Shown here: piece by piece, positions 1 through 8,985 of the stretch
Numbering within the stretch: the first letter of the stretch is position 1
How the letters are laid out: each line of letters starts with the position of its first letter
Assembly (NCBI RefSeq): GCF_003182155.1
Contig: NZ_QGTG01000002.1
Span: 1,255,646 to 1,319,645 of the forward strand
DNA: 64,000 nt
Source of the DNA: Chitinophaga sp. S165
GTDB lineage: Bacteria > Bacteroidota > Bacteroidia > Chitinophagales > Chitinophagaceae
Reading direction: 5' to 3'
The notes under the pieces: model-generated
Told to the model about the DNA's origin: nothing
The model's input: the letters and a program-made list of their open reading frames with translations, nothing else
Databases searched by the model: none
Made by a program: the position numbers and the translations under genes

Positions 1-1
1 G

Positions 2-70
2 CGGATCGCATACCAGGACTTTGGCGTTGTAAATGTAAAAGAAAAGGCTACTGATCTAGCTATCCTCTAA
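2..70 (+). CDS. 3' end of an unidentified gene (partial)
   Basis: An open frame enters the window and stops with TAA at 68-70, giving 22 C-terminal residues that end in ATDLAIL. The other two forward frames hit stops within this stretch. It lies 19 bp upstream of the MATE gene on the same strand, so it is probably the previous gene of the carrier-protein/AMP-ligase cluster. Too little is visible to name the family. Confidence 0.5.
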   Translation, partial: RIAYQDFGVVNVKEKATDLAIL

Positions 71-89
71 CGTTAAACCATTATTACGA

Positions 90-1496
90 ATGAATGCCGC
101 GCTGCTGAGAGCCCGTTCTATATTAAATCTGTTTAAAAGTGCTATTGCCGGTAAGGAGAAGGACTTTACCTCGGGTAGTGTCAATCGGGCTACCTTTTTA
201 TTGTCAGTACCTTCTATGCTGGAACTGGCGATGGAGTCTTTATTTGTGATGGTAGACCTTCTCTTTGTGAGCAGTCTGGGGGAAAGGGCTATCACAATTG
301 TGGGGATCGTTAATTCTGTGATCATCATTTTTCACTCTGTGGCAATGGGGCTTAGTATTGCAGCTACTGCTATTATATCCAGGCGTGTTGGAGAGAAGAA
401 ACCACGGACTGCGGGCCTTGCTGCTATGCAGGCGATCTATCTGGGAGTAACGATCTCTGTACTGTTCAGCATTCTGTCGGTCAGTTTTAACAGGAGCATC
501 CTGCATTTGGCGGGCGCTTCGGCTGAATTGGTCCGGGAAGGTGATCTGTTCTCTCGTATCATGTTCGGTTGCATTCTGCTGGTCGTTATGCGGGTTTTGT
601 TGAATGGTATATTCAGGGGGGCAGGTAATGCTGCCATGGCAATGCGCACGTTGTTATTATCCAATGCGGTGAATGCCATACTATGTGCCGTGTTGATCTT
701 TGGTGTAGGGCCTGTGCCTGCCTTCGGATTATTAGGTGCAGCAATGGCTACCACCATAGCGAATCTTGTTGGTGTAGGATATCAGTGCTGGTATTTTGCA
801 AAAGTGGAAAAGATGATCACGATCGGCCGACAGCAACTAATGTTGGTGCCGTCCATCATTAAGCGCTTATGCAAGCTGGCGGCTTCCGGTACAGTACAAT
901 ACCTGATCCCCTCTTCCAGCCGCTTCCTGATGATCATTATTGTGGCTAAACTGGGTGAGAGCGTGCTGGCAGGTTATATTGTAGCAAACCGTATCATTAT
1001 GTTCACCGTATTGCCTGCATGGGGCATTGCTAATGCTGCCGGGGTATTGACAGGACAGAACCTGGGCGCAGGACAGCCGGAAAGAGCGGAGCAATCGGTA
1101 TGGAAAACAGGCACGTTCAATATGTGTTTCCTGGGTAGTATCGCAATATTCCTGCTGGTGTCGGGTGAAAGCCTTGTGCGCATTTTTACCCATGAGCAGG
1201 TAGTTGCGGAGAATGCGGCCCTCTATCTCCGTTACATGTCCATCGCATACTTTTTCTTCGGATATACCATGGTGATCTCCCGTTCTCTCAATGCGGCGGG
1301 TTCCGTCAATGTGGTGACGTTAATGTATGTGCTGATGTTTTATGTAACACAACTCCCCCTTGCATGGTTCTTAGGAATACATTCCAACTGGGGATCGCAG
1401 GGTATATTCATTGCTATTCTGGCATCTGAAATTGTATTGGCCGTTGCCTGCCTTATTGTCTTTCGTAGCGGCAAATGGAAAAAAGTAAAGATCTGA
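90..1496 (+). CDS. MATE family multidrug/metabolite efflux transporter
   Basis: 468-residue polytopic inner-membrane protein with about twelve hydrophobic segments in two homologous halves (roughly residues 35-230 and 260-460), the size and layout of MATE antiporters, which export organic cations or metabolites using Na+ or H+. The N-half carries the typical stretch PSMLELAMESLFVMVDLLFV and later GIFRGAGNAAMAMR. Family assignment is firm; the substrate is not visible. The ATG at 90 fits the first membrane segment. It is followed after 17 bp by an acyl carrier protein and an AMP-ligase, so exporting the product of that small cluster is a reasonable inference. Confidence 0.88.
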   Translation: MNAALLRARSILNLFKSAIAGKEKDFTSGSVNRATFLLSVPSMLELAMESLFVMVDLLFVSSLGERAITIVGIVNSVIIIFHSVAMGLSIAATAIISRRVGEKKPRTAGLAAMQAIYLGVTISVLFSILSVSFNRSILHLAGASAELVREGDLFSRIMFGCILLVVMRVLLNGIFRGAGNAAMAMRTLLLSNAVNAILCAVLIFGVGPVPAFGLLGAAMATTIANLVGVGYQCWYFAKVEKMITIGRQQLMLVPSIIKRLCKLAASGTVQYLIPSSSRFLMIIIVAKLGESVLAGYIVANRIIMFTVLPAWGIANAAGVLTGQNLGAGQPERAEQSVWKTGTFNMCFLGSIAIFLLVSGESLVRIFTHEQVVAENAALYLRYMSIAYFFFGYTMVISRSLNAAGSVNVVTLMYVLMFYVTQLPLAWFLGIHSNWGSQGIFIAILASEIVLAVACLIVFRSGKWKKVKI

Positions 1497-1513
1497 ATTA
1501 AAAATATTGTCTT

Positions 1514-1753
1514 ATGAACACAACTCAAACACTACAGGATATTATCGCAGCTGCATTGTCCATACCTGCAAATGAGGTGACAGATGATCTCAGTTATCAG
1601 AGTATTCCGGAATGGGACTCAGTATCGCATATTTATCTCATAACAGAGCTGGAAGCGGCCTTTAATATTACCATTGATACAGATGAAGTGCTGGAAATGA
1701 GCAGCGTGGAAAAGGTAAAGGAAACTCTCAGAAAGCATAATGTCAATATATGA
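1514..1753 (+). CDS. acyl carrier protein (phosphopantetheine-binding)
   Basis: 79-residue acidic helical protein with the carrier-protein signature WDSVSH; Ser36 is the expected 4'-phosphopantetheine attachment site. The DSxxH form differs from the DSL of the fatty-acid ACP and resembles dedicated carriers that work with stand-alone AMP-ligases or FkbH-type enzymes (family knowledge). The stop codon overlaps the next start (ATGA at 1750-1753), so translation is probably coupled to the ligase that would load it. Confidence 0.9.
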   Translation: MNTTQTLQDIIAAALSIPANEVTDDLSYQSIPEWDSVSHIYLITELEAAFNITIDTDEVLEMSSVEKVKETLRKHNVNI

Positions 1754-3126
1754 GTTTATATGGATTGATTGCCCGGAATGAACGTCTGCAGTACCTGGAT
1801 GCTATTACGGGAGAGCGTTATGCGCTACATGATTTAAATGATACCCTGGATATTACTGACAAGCAGGCATTGGCATTTTTGTATCTGGATAATTCCATAG
1901 CATCCATAAAGGTGTTATTAAATTGTCTTAATAGTAAATTGACCCTGGCGTTGTTAAGTCCAAAGTTGAATATCGAGTATAAACAGCAGTTAGAGCAAGT
2001 ATATAGCCCTTATTACATTTATGATGTAACGAGGGATGAGATACCTGATTTTGACCTGCAAAAGAGTAAGCTCTTTCGTCATAGGAAGGGAATAAGGAAT
2101 GACATACATCCGGATATAAAAGTATTGCTTAGTACATCAGGCACTACCGGCTCACCTAAGTTTGTAAAGCTGTCGGAGGATAACCTGGTACAGAATGCGC
2201 TGTCCATCCTTGATTATCTGCCTGTCAACAACAGTGATGTTACTCCGTTGAATCTGCCGGTATTCTATTCTTATGGATTATCTGTGTTTACTACCAATAG
2301 CATAGCTGGAGGGCAGATCGTATGTGGTAACCGTGACGTGGTGCAGAAGGAGTTCTGGGAAGATATGGAGCGGTATGGTTATACCTCTATTGCAGGTGTG
2401 CCATATGTTTATGAAATGCTGCACCGCATTGGGTTTTGCCGCAAAGAATATGCCTCTCTGCGATACATGACGCAGGCTGGTGGAAAGCTGAATGCATCAC
2501 TCATAAAGTCCTTCGGAGAGTATATGACTGACCGGAATAAACAGTTCTTTGTGATGTACGGACAGACCGAAGCTACTGCCCGTATGGCTTACATGCCTCC
2601 GCATGACCTGCTGAAGAAGACGGGTTCTATTGGCATGCCTGTTAAGGGAGGACAATTCACATTGGCGCCCGATACAAATGAACTGTTATATAGCGGGCCT
2701 AATGTATTTGGAGGGTATGCTACATCAGCTGCTGATCTGGCTACATTTGAGTATCTGCCGATGTTACACACTGGTGATGTAGCCAGCCGTGACGCTGACG
2801 GGTATTACTACATTACAGGCCGTTTGAAGCGATTTGTTAAGTTGTTTGGTACGCGTATCAACCTCGATGAAGTTGAAACTATCCTGAAGCAGGAAATGCA
2901 GGGAGAAACTTTTGCCTGTGTAGGTATTGAGGACAAACATCTGTTGGTATTTCACAAGCAGGCAGCGTTGGATGATAATGATATAAGGTCGCTCCTTGTT
3001 AAGAAACTAGGGTTACATCCAACAGCGTTTAAAGTGCAGAAGGTAGATGACTTTGCGTTGACGCCCAACGGGAAGTTGGACTATACGGCAATGCAGCAAA
3101 ATAATATGCTGCAGGTACAGAATTGA
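1750..3126 (+). CDS. stand-alone AMP-dependent acid/amino-acid ligase (adenylation enzyme)
   Basis: 458-residue member of the ANL (acyl-CoA synthetase/NRPS adenylation) superfamily, expected to activate a carboxylic acid as acyl-AMP and load it on the adjacent carrier protein. Visible core motifs: the P-loop STSGTTGSPK (about 128-137), GQTEAT (271-276), TGD (341-343), the hinge GRLKRFVK (357-364), and the C-terminal catalytic lysine in TPNGK (about 444). All are intact, so the enzyme is probably active. It lacks condensation, carrier or thioesterase domains. Its four-base overlap with the ACP gene and the MATE gene upstream suggest a small specialised-metabolite or surface-decoration cluster. 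The substrate cannot be read from the sequence. Confidence 0.88.
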   Translation: MSLYGLIARNERLQYLDAITGERYALHDLNDTLDITDKQALAFLYLDNSIASIKVLLNCLNSKLTLALLSPKLNIEYKQQLEQVYSPYYIYDVTRDEIPDFDLQKSKLFRHRKGIRNDIHPDIKVLLSTSGTTGSPKFVKLSEDNLVQNALSILDYLPVNNSDVTPLNLPVFYSYGLSVFTTNSIAGGQIVCGNRDVVQKEFWEDMERYGYTSIAGVPYVYEMLHRIGFCRKEYASLRYMTQAGGKLNASLIKSFGEYMTDRNKQFFVMYGQTEATARMAYMPPHDLLKKTGSIGMPVKGGQFTLAPDTNELLYSGPNVFGGYATSAADLATFEYLPMLHTGDVASRDADGYYYITGRLKRFVKLFGTRINLDEVETILKQEMQGETFACVGIEDKHLLVFHKQAALDDNDIRSLLVKKLGLHPTAFKVQKVDDFALTPNGKLDYTAMQQNNMLQVQN

Positions 3127-3155
3127 AAACGGCCGGACACATGTCCGGCCGTTTT
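3126..3155. terminator. bidirectional intrinsic terminator
   Basis: Perfect GC-rich hairpin, AACGGCCGGAC / GTCCGGCCGTT with loop ACAT, flanked by A and T runs. It sits between the converging AMP-ligase and TonB receptor genes. Confidence 0.85.
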
Positions 3156-3177
3156 ATTGTTATCTTGAATATTGTGG

Positions 3178-5520
3178 TTAGAATTTGAAGGCAATGCTAC
3201 CCAGGAAGTTCAGTTGTTTTTGTGGTGAGCCAACCGGATTCCAATATTGCTCATTCAACAGGTTATTTGCTTTCACAGATAATCTGAACTTAGGCTGATC
3301 GTAGAAAACTGTTGCATTAACCAATGTATAGCTAGGCAGTACAAAAGTATTGGTCGCCTCAAACCATGAATCACTGATATAGTTAGCGCCTGCGCCAAAA
3401 CCAAGGCCTTTTGCGTTACCGCGTGTAAGATGGTAACTAACCCATATGTTGGCTACATCTTTCGGGCTGGCTGTTACATACTTGCCTTGCAGGGCAGGGC
3501 TCGCATTGGTATATTTGTTTTCATTGTGCGCGTAACCTGCGATGATATTTAAACCAGGTACAGGGCTGGCGGTGATGTCTGCCTCATATCCTTTGCTGTG
3601 TTGAGTACCATCCTGGCGGGTGAATGTCTTACCATCTACTACTTCAGTACGTGTTGAATTAGTTACAGCAATATCATAATAGCTCGCACTACCGCTCAGT
3701 TTTCCGTCTATGATATCTACTTTCACACCACCTTCCCACTGGTTACCATATTGTGGTTTTAACTCGAGAATGGTGTTATCAGGTTGTGTTGCAGGAGCGA
3801 GGTTTACGAACCCGTTCATATAGTTACCGAATATCGATACCTTTTCTTTCACGACCTGGTATACAAGTCCGAATTTAGGTGATAATGAGTTCTGGCTATA
3901 TTTTCCTGTGTATTTACCGGTAGCAATGGCATAAGTACCATCCGTAGTATAACGGTCAGCACGTAAGCTCAGCATCGCCATCAGGGAAGGAGTGATATTA
4001 AATACATCGGAAATATAAGCGCTGTAATTGTAAGCTTTGGAAGTAGTACCAACAAACCCTTTCTGATATGAAAGGGCGTCAATTTTCTCAGCACTGATGT
4101 CAGGTAATGGACTATTGATATTTACTTTATCGTATGCAACGGCAGCACGATACAGCTGGTTGTAGTTATAGTTGTAATCCAGTCCTATTACCACCCTGTT
4201 CCTGAAAGAACCGATGTAGAAATCGCCTATGAAGTTCTGTTGCAGCTGGATGTTACCAAAAGTCTCAGGTGTTTGATTCCTTACTGTACGGGCCATCATG
4301 GAATCACTTACGAGTGACAATGTCGTCCAGTACAGGTGTTTATAAAAGCCTTCGGAATACAGATAATTGGTCTGGGAAGTCCAGGTATCGGAAATCTTAT
4401 ACTCTGCCTGCGCCTGGATATTGTTGATGCCGTTGGAAACATCTACGCTGTTGTTAATATAAGAACGGTCGTAGAGGATCGGCAGGTCTTTAAAGCTGCG
4501 GGCAGTTACTTTGCTCAGAGAGTCTATGGCAAATGAGGTAGTAGTATAAGACGCCCTGGTCAGCTCTACATCCAATGTGAGTTTCAGACGGTCGGTAAGC
4601 TGATAGGTGATAGTTGGAGCGATGGTATAGTTTTTAGCGTAACCCTGGTCCTGGAAAGAACCTTCCGTTTGTGCGCCGGCGTTCAGGCGGAACAGGAGCG
4701 TTCTTTCTTTATTGAGGGGAGCATTCACATCGGCGGTTACACGGCCAAACTGGAAGCTGCCACCTGTAACGCTGACTTCACCACCGAACGCGTCGTAAGG
4801 TCTTTTGGTCACATAATTAAATACGCCGCCAAATGTCACGTTACGGTTGCTTCCGAATAAGGTACCTGAAGGGCCTTTGATCACTTCTACTCTTTCCAGG
4901 ATGATCGGGTTCAGCGGAACGATGGCGCTGGTGACCATACCGTTACGCATACCCATAGAGTTTGAAAAACCGCGAATGGTCATACCCTGTGAGCCTCCTG
5001 CTGCAAAGTTTGGTACGGCACCGGGGATATTACGGTAGAGGTCTGTTCTTTCCGTGATCACCTGTTCTTCTATCAGCTCTTTGCCCGCTATCTGGTATAC
5101 CTGTGGGTTTTCCAGATTTTTAATAGGAAGGCGGGCGATCTGCTCACTTTCCCTGCGGCTGAACTTATTCTGGTTAGAGATAACAGAGATCTCCTTCAGT
5201 TGGGTACTGGATACCTGCAATTGCAGGACTATCTCTGTAGCTTTACCCTTTTCGACATTTACTTCCTGTTGCAGGGGCGCATAACCAACCAGCGATACCT
5301 CCAGCAGATGGCTACCTGCCGGAACGTGTGCGATGGTAAATGTGCCGTCTTCATTGGTAAGTGTGGTCTTTTTTGCATCTTTTATCACAATGGATACCGC
5401 GGATGCAGGGCGGTTATCGTTAGTTGTTACTTTACCTTTAATGGTACCAAAATCATTCTCGTCAAGTGCAAAGCAGCATACAGGTAGCAATAAGAGGAGT
5501 ATTTGTAGAAAGTGCCTCAT
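3178..5520 (-). CDS. TonB-dependent siderophore receptor
   Basis: 780-residue outer-membrane receptor. Order of parts: signal peptide (about 1-18), carboxypeptidase-regulatory-like beta domain (about 26-110), TonB plug (about 120-240, with YRNIPGAVPNF, MTIRGFSNSMGMRNG and VEVIKGPSGTLFGS), then a 22-strand barrel ending in phenylalanine. The plug is closest to the FhuA/FpvA-type siderophore receptor family (family knowledge). The single gene has no SusD partner, which also argues for iron chelate uptake over glycans. Upstream lies a 30-bp element shared with the PepSY gene at 52 kb, a protein class often tied to siderophore receptors. No iron-responsive site was recognised by eye. Confidence 0.9.
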   Translation of the reverse strand: MRHFLQILLLLLPVCCFALDENDFGTIKGKVTTNDNRPASAVSIVIKDAKKTTLTNEDGTFTIAHVPAGSHLLEVSLVGYAPLQQEVNVEKGKATEIVLQLQVSSTQLKEISVISNQNKFSRRESEQIARLPIKNLENPQVYQIAGKELIEEQVITERTDLYRNIPGAVPNFAAGGSQGMTIRGFSNSMGMRNGMVTSAIVPLNPIILERVEVIKGPSGTLFGSNRNVTFGGVFNYVTKRPYDAFGGEVSVTGGSFQFGRVTADVNAPLNKERTLLFRLNAGAQTEGSFQDQGYAKNYTIAPTITYQLTDRLKLTLDVELTRASYTTTSFAIDSLSKVTARSFKDLPILYDRSYINNSVDVSNGINNIQAQAEYKISDTWTSQTNYLYSEGFYKHLYWTTLSLVSDSMMARTVRNQTPETFGNIQLQQNFIGDFYIGSFRNRVVIGLDYNYNYNQLYRAAVAYDKVNINSPLPDISAEKIDALSYQKGFVGTTSKAYNYSAYISDVFNITPSLMAMLSLRADRYTTDGTYAIATGKYTGKYSQNSLSPKFGLVYQVVKEKVSIFGNYMNGFVNLAPATQPDNTILELKPQYGNQWEGGVKVDIIDGKLSGSASYYDIAVTNSTRTEVVDGKTFTRQDGTQHSKGYEADITASPVPGLNIIAGYAHNENKYTNASPALQGKYVTASPKDVANIWVSYHLTRGNAKGLGFGAGANYISDSWFEATNTFVLPSYTLVNATVFYDQPKFRLSVKANNLLNEQYWNPVGSPQKQLNFLGSIAFKF

Positions 5521-5537
5521 AGTCAGTGGATATGAAA

Positions 5538-5609
5538 TTTCCGCAAAAGTCCGGCACTTGGAGAAATAAGGCTTTTAATAATCGGGAAAATCTTTTACGC
5601 AAAGCGGAA
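5538..5609 (-). promoter_or_regulatory. candidate two-part activator site upstream of the siderophore receptor
   Basis: The 30 bp at 5580-5609 (starting AATCGGGAAAA and containing TTTACGCAAA) match 26 of 30 positions of 52461-52490, upstream of the PepSY gene. A weaker copy, TTTCCGCAAAAG, begins at 5538, 56 bp nearer the gene; the PepSY region has TTTCCACAAAG 55 bp from its main site. Two spaced half-sites would fit an AraC-type activator, but the regulator is not identified. Confidence 0.5.
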
Positions 5610-5665
5610 TTTTTTTAAAATAGGCAGATAAATGGGCATTTTCGCTACTGGTTGAAGGTCATATC

Positions 5666-6238
5666 TTATGGCATTTCGTTCAACTTATAGAACTCTTCCA
5701 ATACGCTGAACTTGATCTTCGTAGGGTCGACTGGATTAGTATAGCCATATTCCTCGAAGGTTGCGGCCCAAACATATCCCGGCTGGGCAATTATCTTTTG
5801 TAGGATTTGAGCAGATGCGGGGTACGGAATAGCTTTCACAGCATCTACCGGGGAAAACCATTTATAGGAGGAATCACTGAAGCCCTGTGCATTGGCATAA
5901 GCCTCCATTTGCATGACGAAATATGGTCTGATAAACGTCCTGTACCTATTGGGGTAAATGTAGGTAAACATACCGGCTAAGCGGAAAGATTTATAAGTAA
6001 TGCCTATTTCTGTTGCGGTACGGTTCATATATTCCCTGATTGATATTGGACCTTCTATAAATCCGATACTGGGCAATTCATAAGCTTTCCTGTTATTGTC
6101 GAAGGCCAGTAATACCTCTTGTTTGTTGTTGATAATGACAACCTTTGGAAAGATTGGGCTGATACTGTCGGCTTTTGTTTGAGCAGCAGCATCATTGAAC
6201 AGCGGGAGAAGCAAAAGGAAAGAGATAAGGAATCGCAT
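5666..6238 (-). CDS. secreted Nudix-fold-like protein with a degenerate Nudix box
   Basis: 190 residues with a signal peptide ending near residue 19 (DAAAQ). The mature part resembles a Nudix hydrolase: VVIINNKQEVLLAF, then the ELPSIGFIEG turn, then the helix with NRTATEIGI, then AGMFTYIYPN. Compared with the Nudix box GX5EX7REUXEEXGU, only one glutamate and the final glycine/hydrophobic pair remain, so metal-dependent hydrolysis is unlikely. Export of a Nudix-like fold is unusual because these enzymes normally act on cytosolic nucleotides. It lies beside the siderophore receptor on the same strand, 145 bp away. Fold assignment is by eye and moderate; function unknown. Confidence 0.6.
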   Translation of the reverse strand: MRFLISFLLLLPLFNDAAAQTKADSISPIFPKVVIINNKQEVLLAFDNNRKAYELPSIGFIEGPISIREYMNRTATEIGITYKSFRLAGMFTYIYPNRYRTFIRPYFVMQMEAYANAQGFSDSSYKWFSPVDAVKAIPYPASAQILQKIIAQPGYVWAATFEEYGYTNPVDPTKIKFSVLEEFYKLNEMP

Positions 6239-6374
6239 GTGTAAGTATTAGGTGAAAAAATAAGGATCCGGGTTGTCTGGTTTGTTATCAGCAGAAGTAA
6301 CTGTATGGGCTTTAGTGGATGAAATTAATTATATTTAGTGATCAAAGTGACCCGAAAAGTCTATCCGTTGAATT

Positions 6375-6857
6375 ATGTTCAAATTTAAAGCTGACATTGC
6401 AATTATCGGAATTAACCCTTTCGTTTTCATCCCTGAAGAAATTCTGGCAGAAATCTTTAAACAGGCAGGGAAAAGTAAAGGTGCAATTCCGGTTAGCGGA
6501 ATGATCAACAATAAGCCTTACACACAAACATTAGTAAAATATAGCGATTTCTGGCGTTTATACATCAATACCACTATGCTTAAAAATTCTCCCGAAAGGA
6601 TCGGTGAGACCATTGATGTGACGATTTCGTTTGACCCTGCCGATAGGACAATCACTCCACATCCCAAATTGGTGGAGGCACTTGAAAAGAATATGGAAGC
6701 TAAAGTTGTTTTCGACGGTTTAAGCCCATCTTTGAGAAAGGAGATCGTACGATATATATCCTTTCTTAAATCGGAGCAGAGTGTTGATAATAATGTGGCA
6801 AAGGCAATTGATTTCTTATTAGGGAAAGGAAAATTTATTGGCAGAGACCATCCGTAA
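6375..6857 (+). CDS. DUF1905 plus YdeI/OmpD-associated domain protein
   Basis: 160 residues. The N-half (about 1-95, with FIPEEILAEIFKQAGKSKGAIPV) matches the small beta-barrel DUF1905 domain; the C-half (about 105-160, with LSPSLRKEIVRYISFLK) matches the helical region found in YdeI-like 'bacteriocin-protection' proteins. No biochemical role is established for this combination. The AraC regulator gene starts five bases after its stop, so the two are probably co-transcribed. Confidence 0.7.
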   Translation: MFKFKADIAIIGINPFVFIPEEILAEIFKQAGKSKGAIPVSGMINNKPYTQTLVKYSDFWRLYINTTMLKNSPERIGETIDVTISFDPADRTITPHPKLVEALEKNMEAKVVFDGLSPSLRKEIVRYISFLKSEQSVDNNVAKAIDFLLGKGKFIGRDHP

Positions 6858-6862
6858 TTTCT

Positions 6863-7699
6863 ATGATATTCCATAAACATATACCGTGCCTTCCCCTGTC
6901 TGATTACATTCAGCATATCGTGTATGTTAGTGGTTCGACGCCGGACATCCCATATATTAAGGAACTTCCTGATAAAGGTATTAATCTGGTGATTGAACTA
7001 CAGGAGAAAACGATTAATACTGCATTTCTTGATACCGATCTGAAGGAGAAGGTTACTATGAAAAATGCATGGATATCAGGAACGCAAAGACAGGCTATCT
7101 TATATCAGAATCAAACAGTATCATCTATTCTCAGTATACGCTTTACAACGGGCGGTTTCTATGCACTGACAAAGATCCCTATAACAGCAATACATCAGGT
7201 TTGTGTGGAGGCTGAGTTGCTGTTGGGTAATTCCTTCAAACATTTGTATGAAAAGCTTATTAATACAAATGATGTGGGGCAGCTATTCGTGCATATTGAA
7301 AGCTATTTCCTGCAATGCATCAGGGATCAACGGTTTGAAGATTCGCTGACCAGATTTGTTGATAAAAACATTGGAAAACCGATCGACTGGCTGATAAAGA
7401 AATCCGGTTACTCGCAGAGGCATGTTATACAGGTCGTAAAACAACACACCGGCTTTTCTCCCAAATACCTGCAAAGGCTCCATAGATTTCAAAATGTGAT
7501 CAGGGACATCCAGGCCCTTAAGGGGAAAACTGACTGGATGGCTATTGTAAATGACTATGATTATTTTGATCAGGCTCATTTTATCAAAGAGTTTTCACAG
7601 TTTACCGGTATCAAGCCAACAGAATATCTACTGTCGCAAATGGAAGTAGAAGATAATCAACTGGTTGCGGATATGATCTTACGACCTCCTTCTGAGTAG
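6863..7699 (+). CDS. AraC-family transcriptional regulator
   Basis: 278 residues. The C-terminal 100 residues form the double helix-turn-helix of AraC proteins: the first HTH around IDWLIKKSGYSQRHVIQ and the second around DYFDQAHFIKEFSQFTGIKP, followed by the usual P-x-EYL ending. The N-terminal 160 residues are a DUF6597-like sensor region without a recognisable ligand pocket. It may regulate the epoxide hydrolase gene just downstream, which has its own promoter at 7736, or more distant targets. The effector is unknown. Confidence 0.85.
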   Translation: MIFHKHIPCLPLSDYIQHIVYVSGSTPDIPYIKELPDKGINLVIELQEKTINTAFLDTDLKEKVTMKNAWISGTQRQAILYQNQTVSSILSIRFTTGGFYALTKIPITAIHQVCVEAELLLGNSFKHLYEKLINTNDVGQLFVHIESYFLQCIRDQRFEDSLTRFVDKNIGKPIDWLIKKSGYSQRHVIQVVKQHTGFSPKYLQRLHRFQNVIRDIQALKGKTDWMAIVNDYDYFDQAHFIKEFSQFTGIKPTEYLLSQMEVEDNQLVADMILRPPSE

Positions 7700-7735
7700 G
7701 TAAATTTTTTACAATGCGGCCGGGATACGGGAAGG

Positions 7736-7743
7736 TACCTTTG
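7736..7743 (+). promoter_or_regulatory. -7 promoter box (TACCTTTG) of the epoxide hydrolase gene
   Basis: Exact match to the Bacteroidota -7 consensus TAnnTTTG. Transcription would start near 7749, which places an upstream in-frame ATG at 7714 outside the mRNA and supports the ATG at 7759. Confidence 0.6.
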
Positions 7744-7758
7744 TATAAACAAAACAAA

Positions 7759-8901
7759 ATGGCTGAAATGACACCTTTTAAAATAGCAATACCACAGGAA
7801 GTATTAAACGATCTGTCAACAAGATTACAGCAAACACGCTGGACGGATGAACCAGAAAATGCCGGCTGGAATTATGGAACGAACCCTGCCTATTTGCGCG
7901 AACTGGTAGATCATTGGCAGAATAAGTATGATTGGAGAGCGCAGGAAGCAGCGCTGAATAAGTTTCCCCAGTTCAAGACAACAATAGACGGTATTACTGT
8001 TCATTTCATATATGTTAAAGGTAAATCTGAAAATGCTAAGCCATTGATCTTAACACATGGTTGGCCCGATAGCTTCTACAGATTCCATAAAGTAATCCCA
8101 ATGCTTACTGATCCGGCTAGTTACGGAGGTGACGCAGCGCAGGCTTTTGACCTCGTAATCCCTTCAATACCTGGATTTGGATTTTCTGATAAGGTTCCTC
8201 AGAGCAGTGATAAAACAGCAAGTTTATGGGCGAAGCTAATGACAGAAGTTTTAGGTTACCAGTCATTCTTTGCTGCCGGAGGAGATATTGGCTCGACCAT
8301 CAGCAAGTCGTTGGCAAATCAATACCCTTCACTGGTTACCGCTATTCATATAACAGATGTCGGCTATCCGAACGGAAGGGAAGATTGGGCAACGATGTCA
8401 GCCCCGGAACAGGAGTTTGGTAGCTTTATTCAACAATGGTTTTTTGCTGAAGGTGCTTTTAACCTTATTCAGGCTACCAAGCCTCAAACATTGGGCTATG
8501 GCTTAAATGATTCCCCTGTAGGATTAGCCTCATGGATCGTGGAGAAGTTTCATGGTTGGTCAGGCAAACCGGATAATCTTGATGATCACTTCACCAAGGA
8601 TGAGCTGATCACCAATATCATGATATACTGGGTTACACAAACTATTAATACCACTGTCCGGACATATGCTGAAGAAAGTAGAGCTGCGTGGACAACTGGG
8701 CTTAAATCGGACGCAAAGGTTGAAGTTCCTACCGGTGTATCACTGTTCCCGGGAGAAGCACCTTTTCCGATAGAATGGGTCAATAGGAAAGTAAATGCGC
8801 AGCGGTTTAATATTATTGAAAAAGGGAGTCATTTTGCAGCGCTGGATGTTCCTGATGTATTTGCGAAAGAGCTTAGAGATTTTTTTTATAGCAGGTCTTG
8901 A
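7759..8901 (+). CDS. microsomal-type epoxide hydrolase (alpha/beta hydrolase)
   Basis: 380 residues from the ATG at 7759 (MAEMTPFK). An N-terminal EHN domain (about 1-110, with TRWTDEPENAGWNYGTN) precedes the alpha/beta hydrolase core. The oxyanion motif HGWPDS, the nucleophile elbow GGDIGS (Asp) and a C-terminal histidine in GSHFAALDVP are all present, so the EPHX1-like catalytic set looks intact. It is expected to hydrolyse epoxides to diols; the physiological substrate is unknown. The start is chosen because the promoter box at 7736 lies downstream of the alternative ATG at 7714. There is no Shine-Dalgarno sequence, only an A-rich leader, as is normal in this phylum. Confidence 0.85.
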   Translation: MAEMTPFKIAIPQEVLNDLSTRLQQTRWTDEPENAGWNYGTNPAYLRELVDHWQNKYDWRAQEAALNKFPQFKTTIDGITVHFIYVKGKSENAKPLILTHGWPDSFYRFHKVIPMLTDPASYGGDAAQAFDLVIPSIPGFGFSDKVPQSSDKTASLWAKLMTEVLGYQSFFAAGGDIGSTISKSLANQYPSLVTAIHITDVGYPNGREDWATMSAPEQEFGSFIQQWFFAEGAFNLIQATKPQTLGYGLNDSPVGLASWIVEKFHGWSGKPDNLDDHFTKDELITNIMIYWVTQTINTTVRTYAEESRAAWTTGLKSDAKVEVPTGVSLFPGEAPFPIEWVNRKVNAQRFNIIEKGSHFAALDVPDVFAKELRDFFYSRS

Positions 8902-8911
8902 ATAGCTGCCG

Positions 8912-8960
8912 TAAAAGTAGAAGCCTTCAAGTTTGAATGATTTGAAGGCTTTTACTTTTA
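8912..8960. terminator. bidirectional intrinsic terminator
   Basis: Arms 8912-8930 and 8942-8960 pair over 19 bp with one mismatch (core GCCTTCAA / TTGAAGGC), ending in T-rich sequence on both strands. It separates the converging epoxide hydrolase and GNAT genes. Confidence 0.75.
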
Positions 8961-8985
8961 TGAATCCTCTCGCATATAATTTGTA

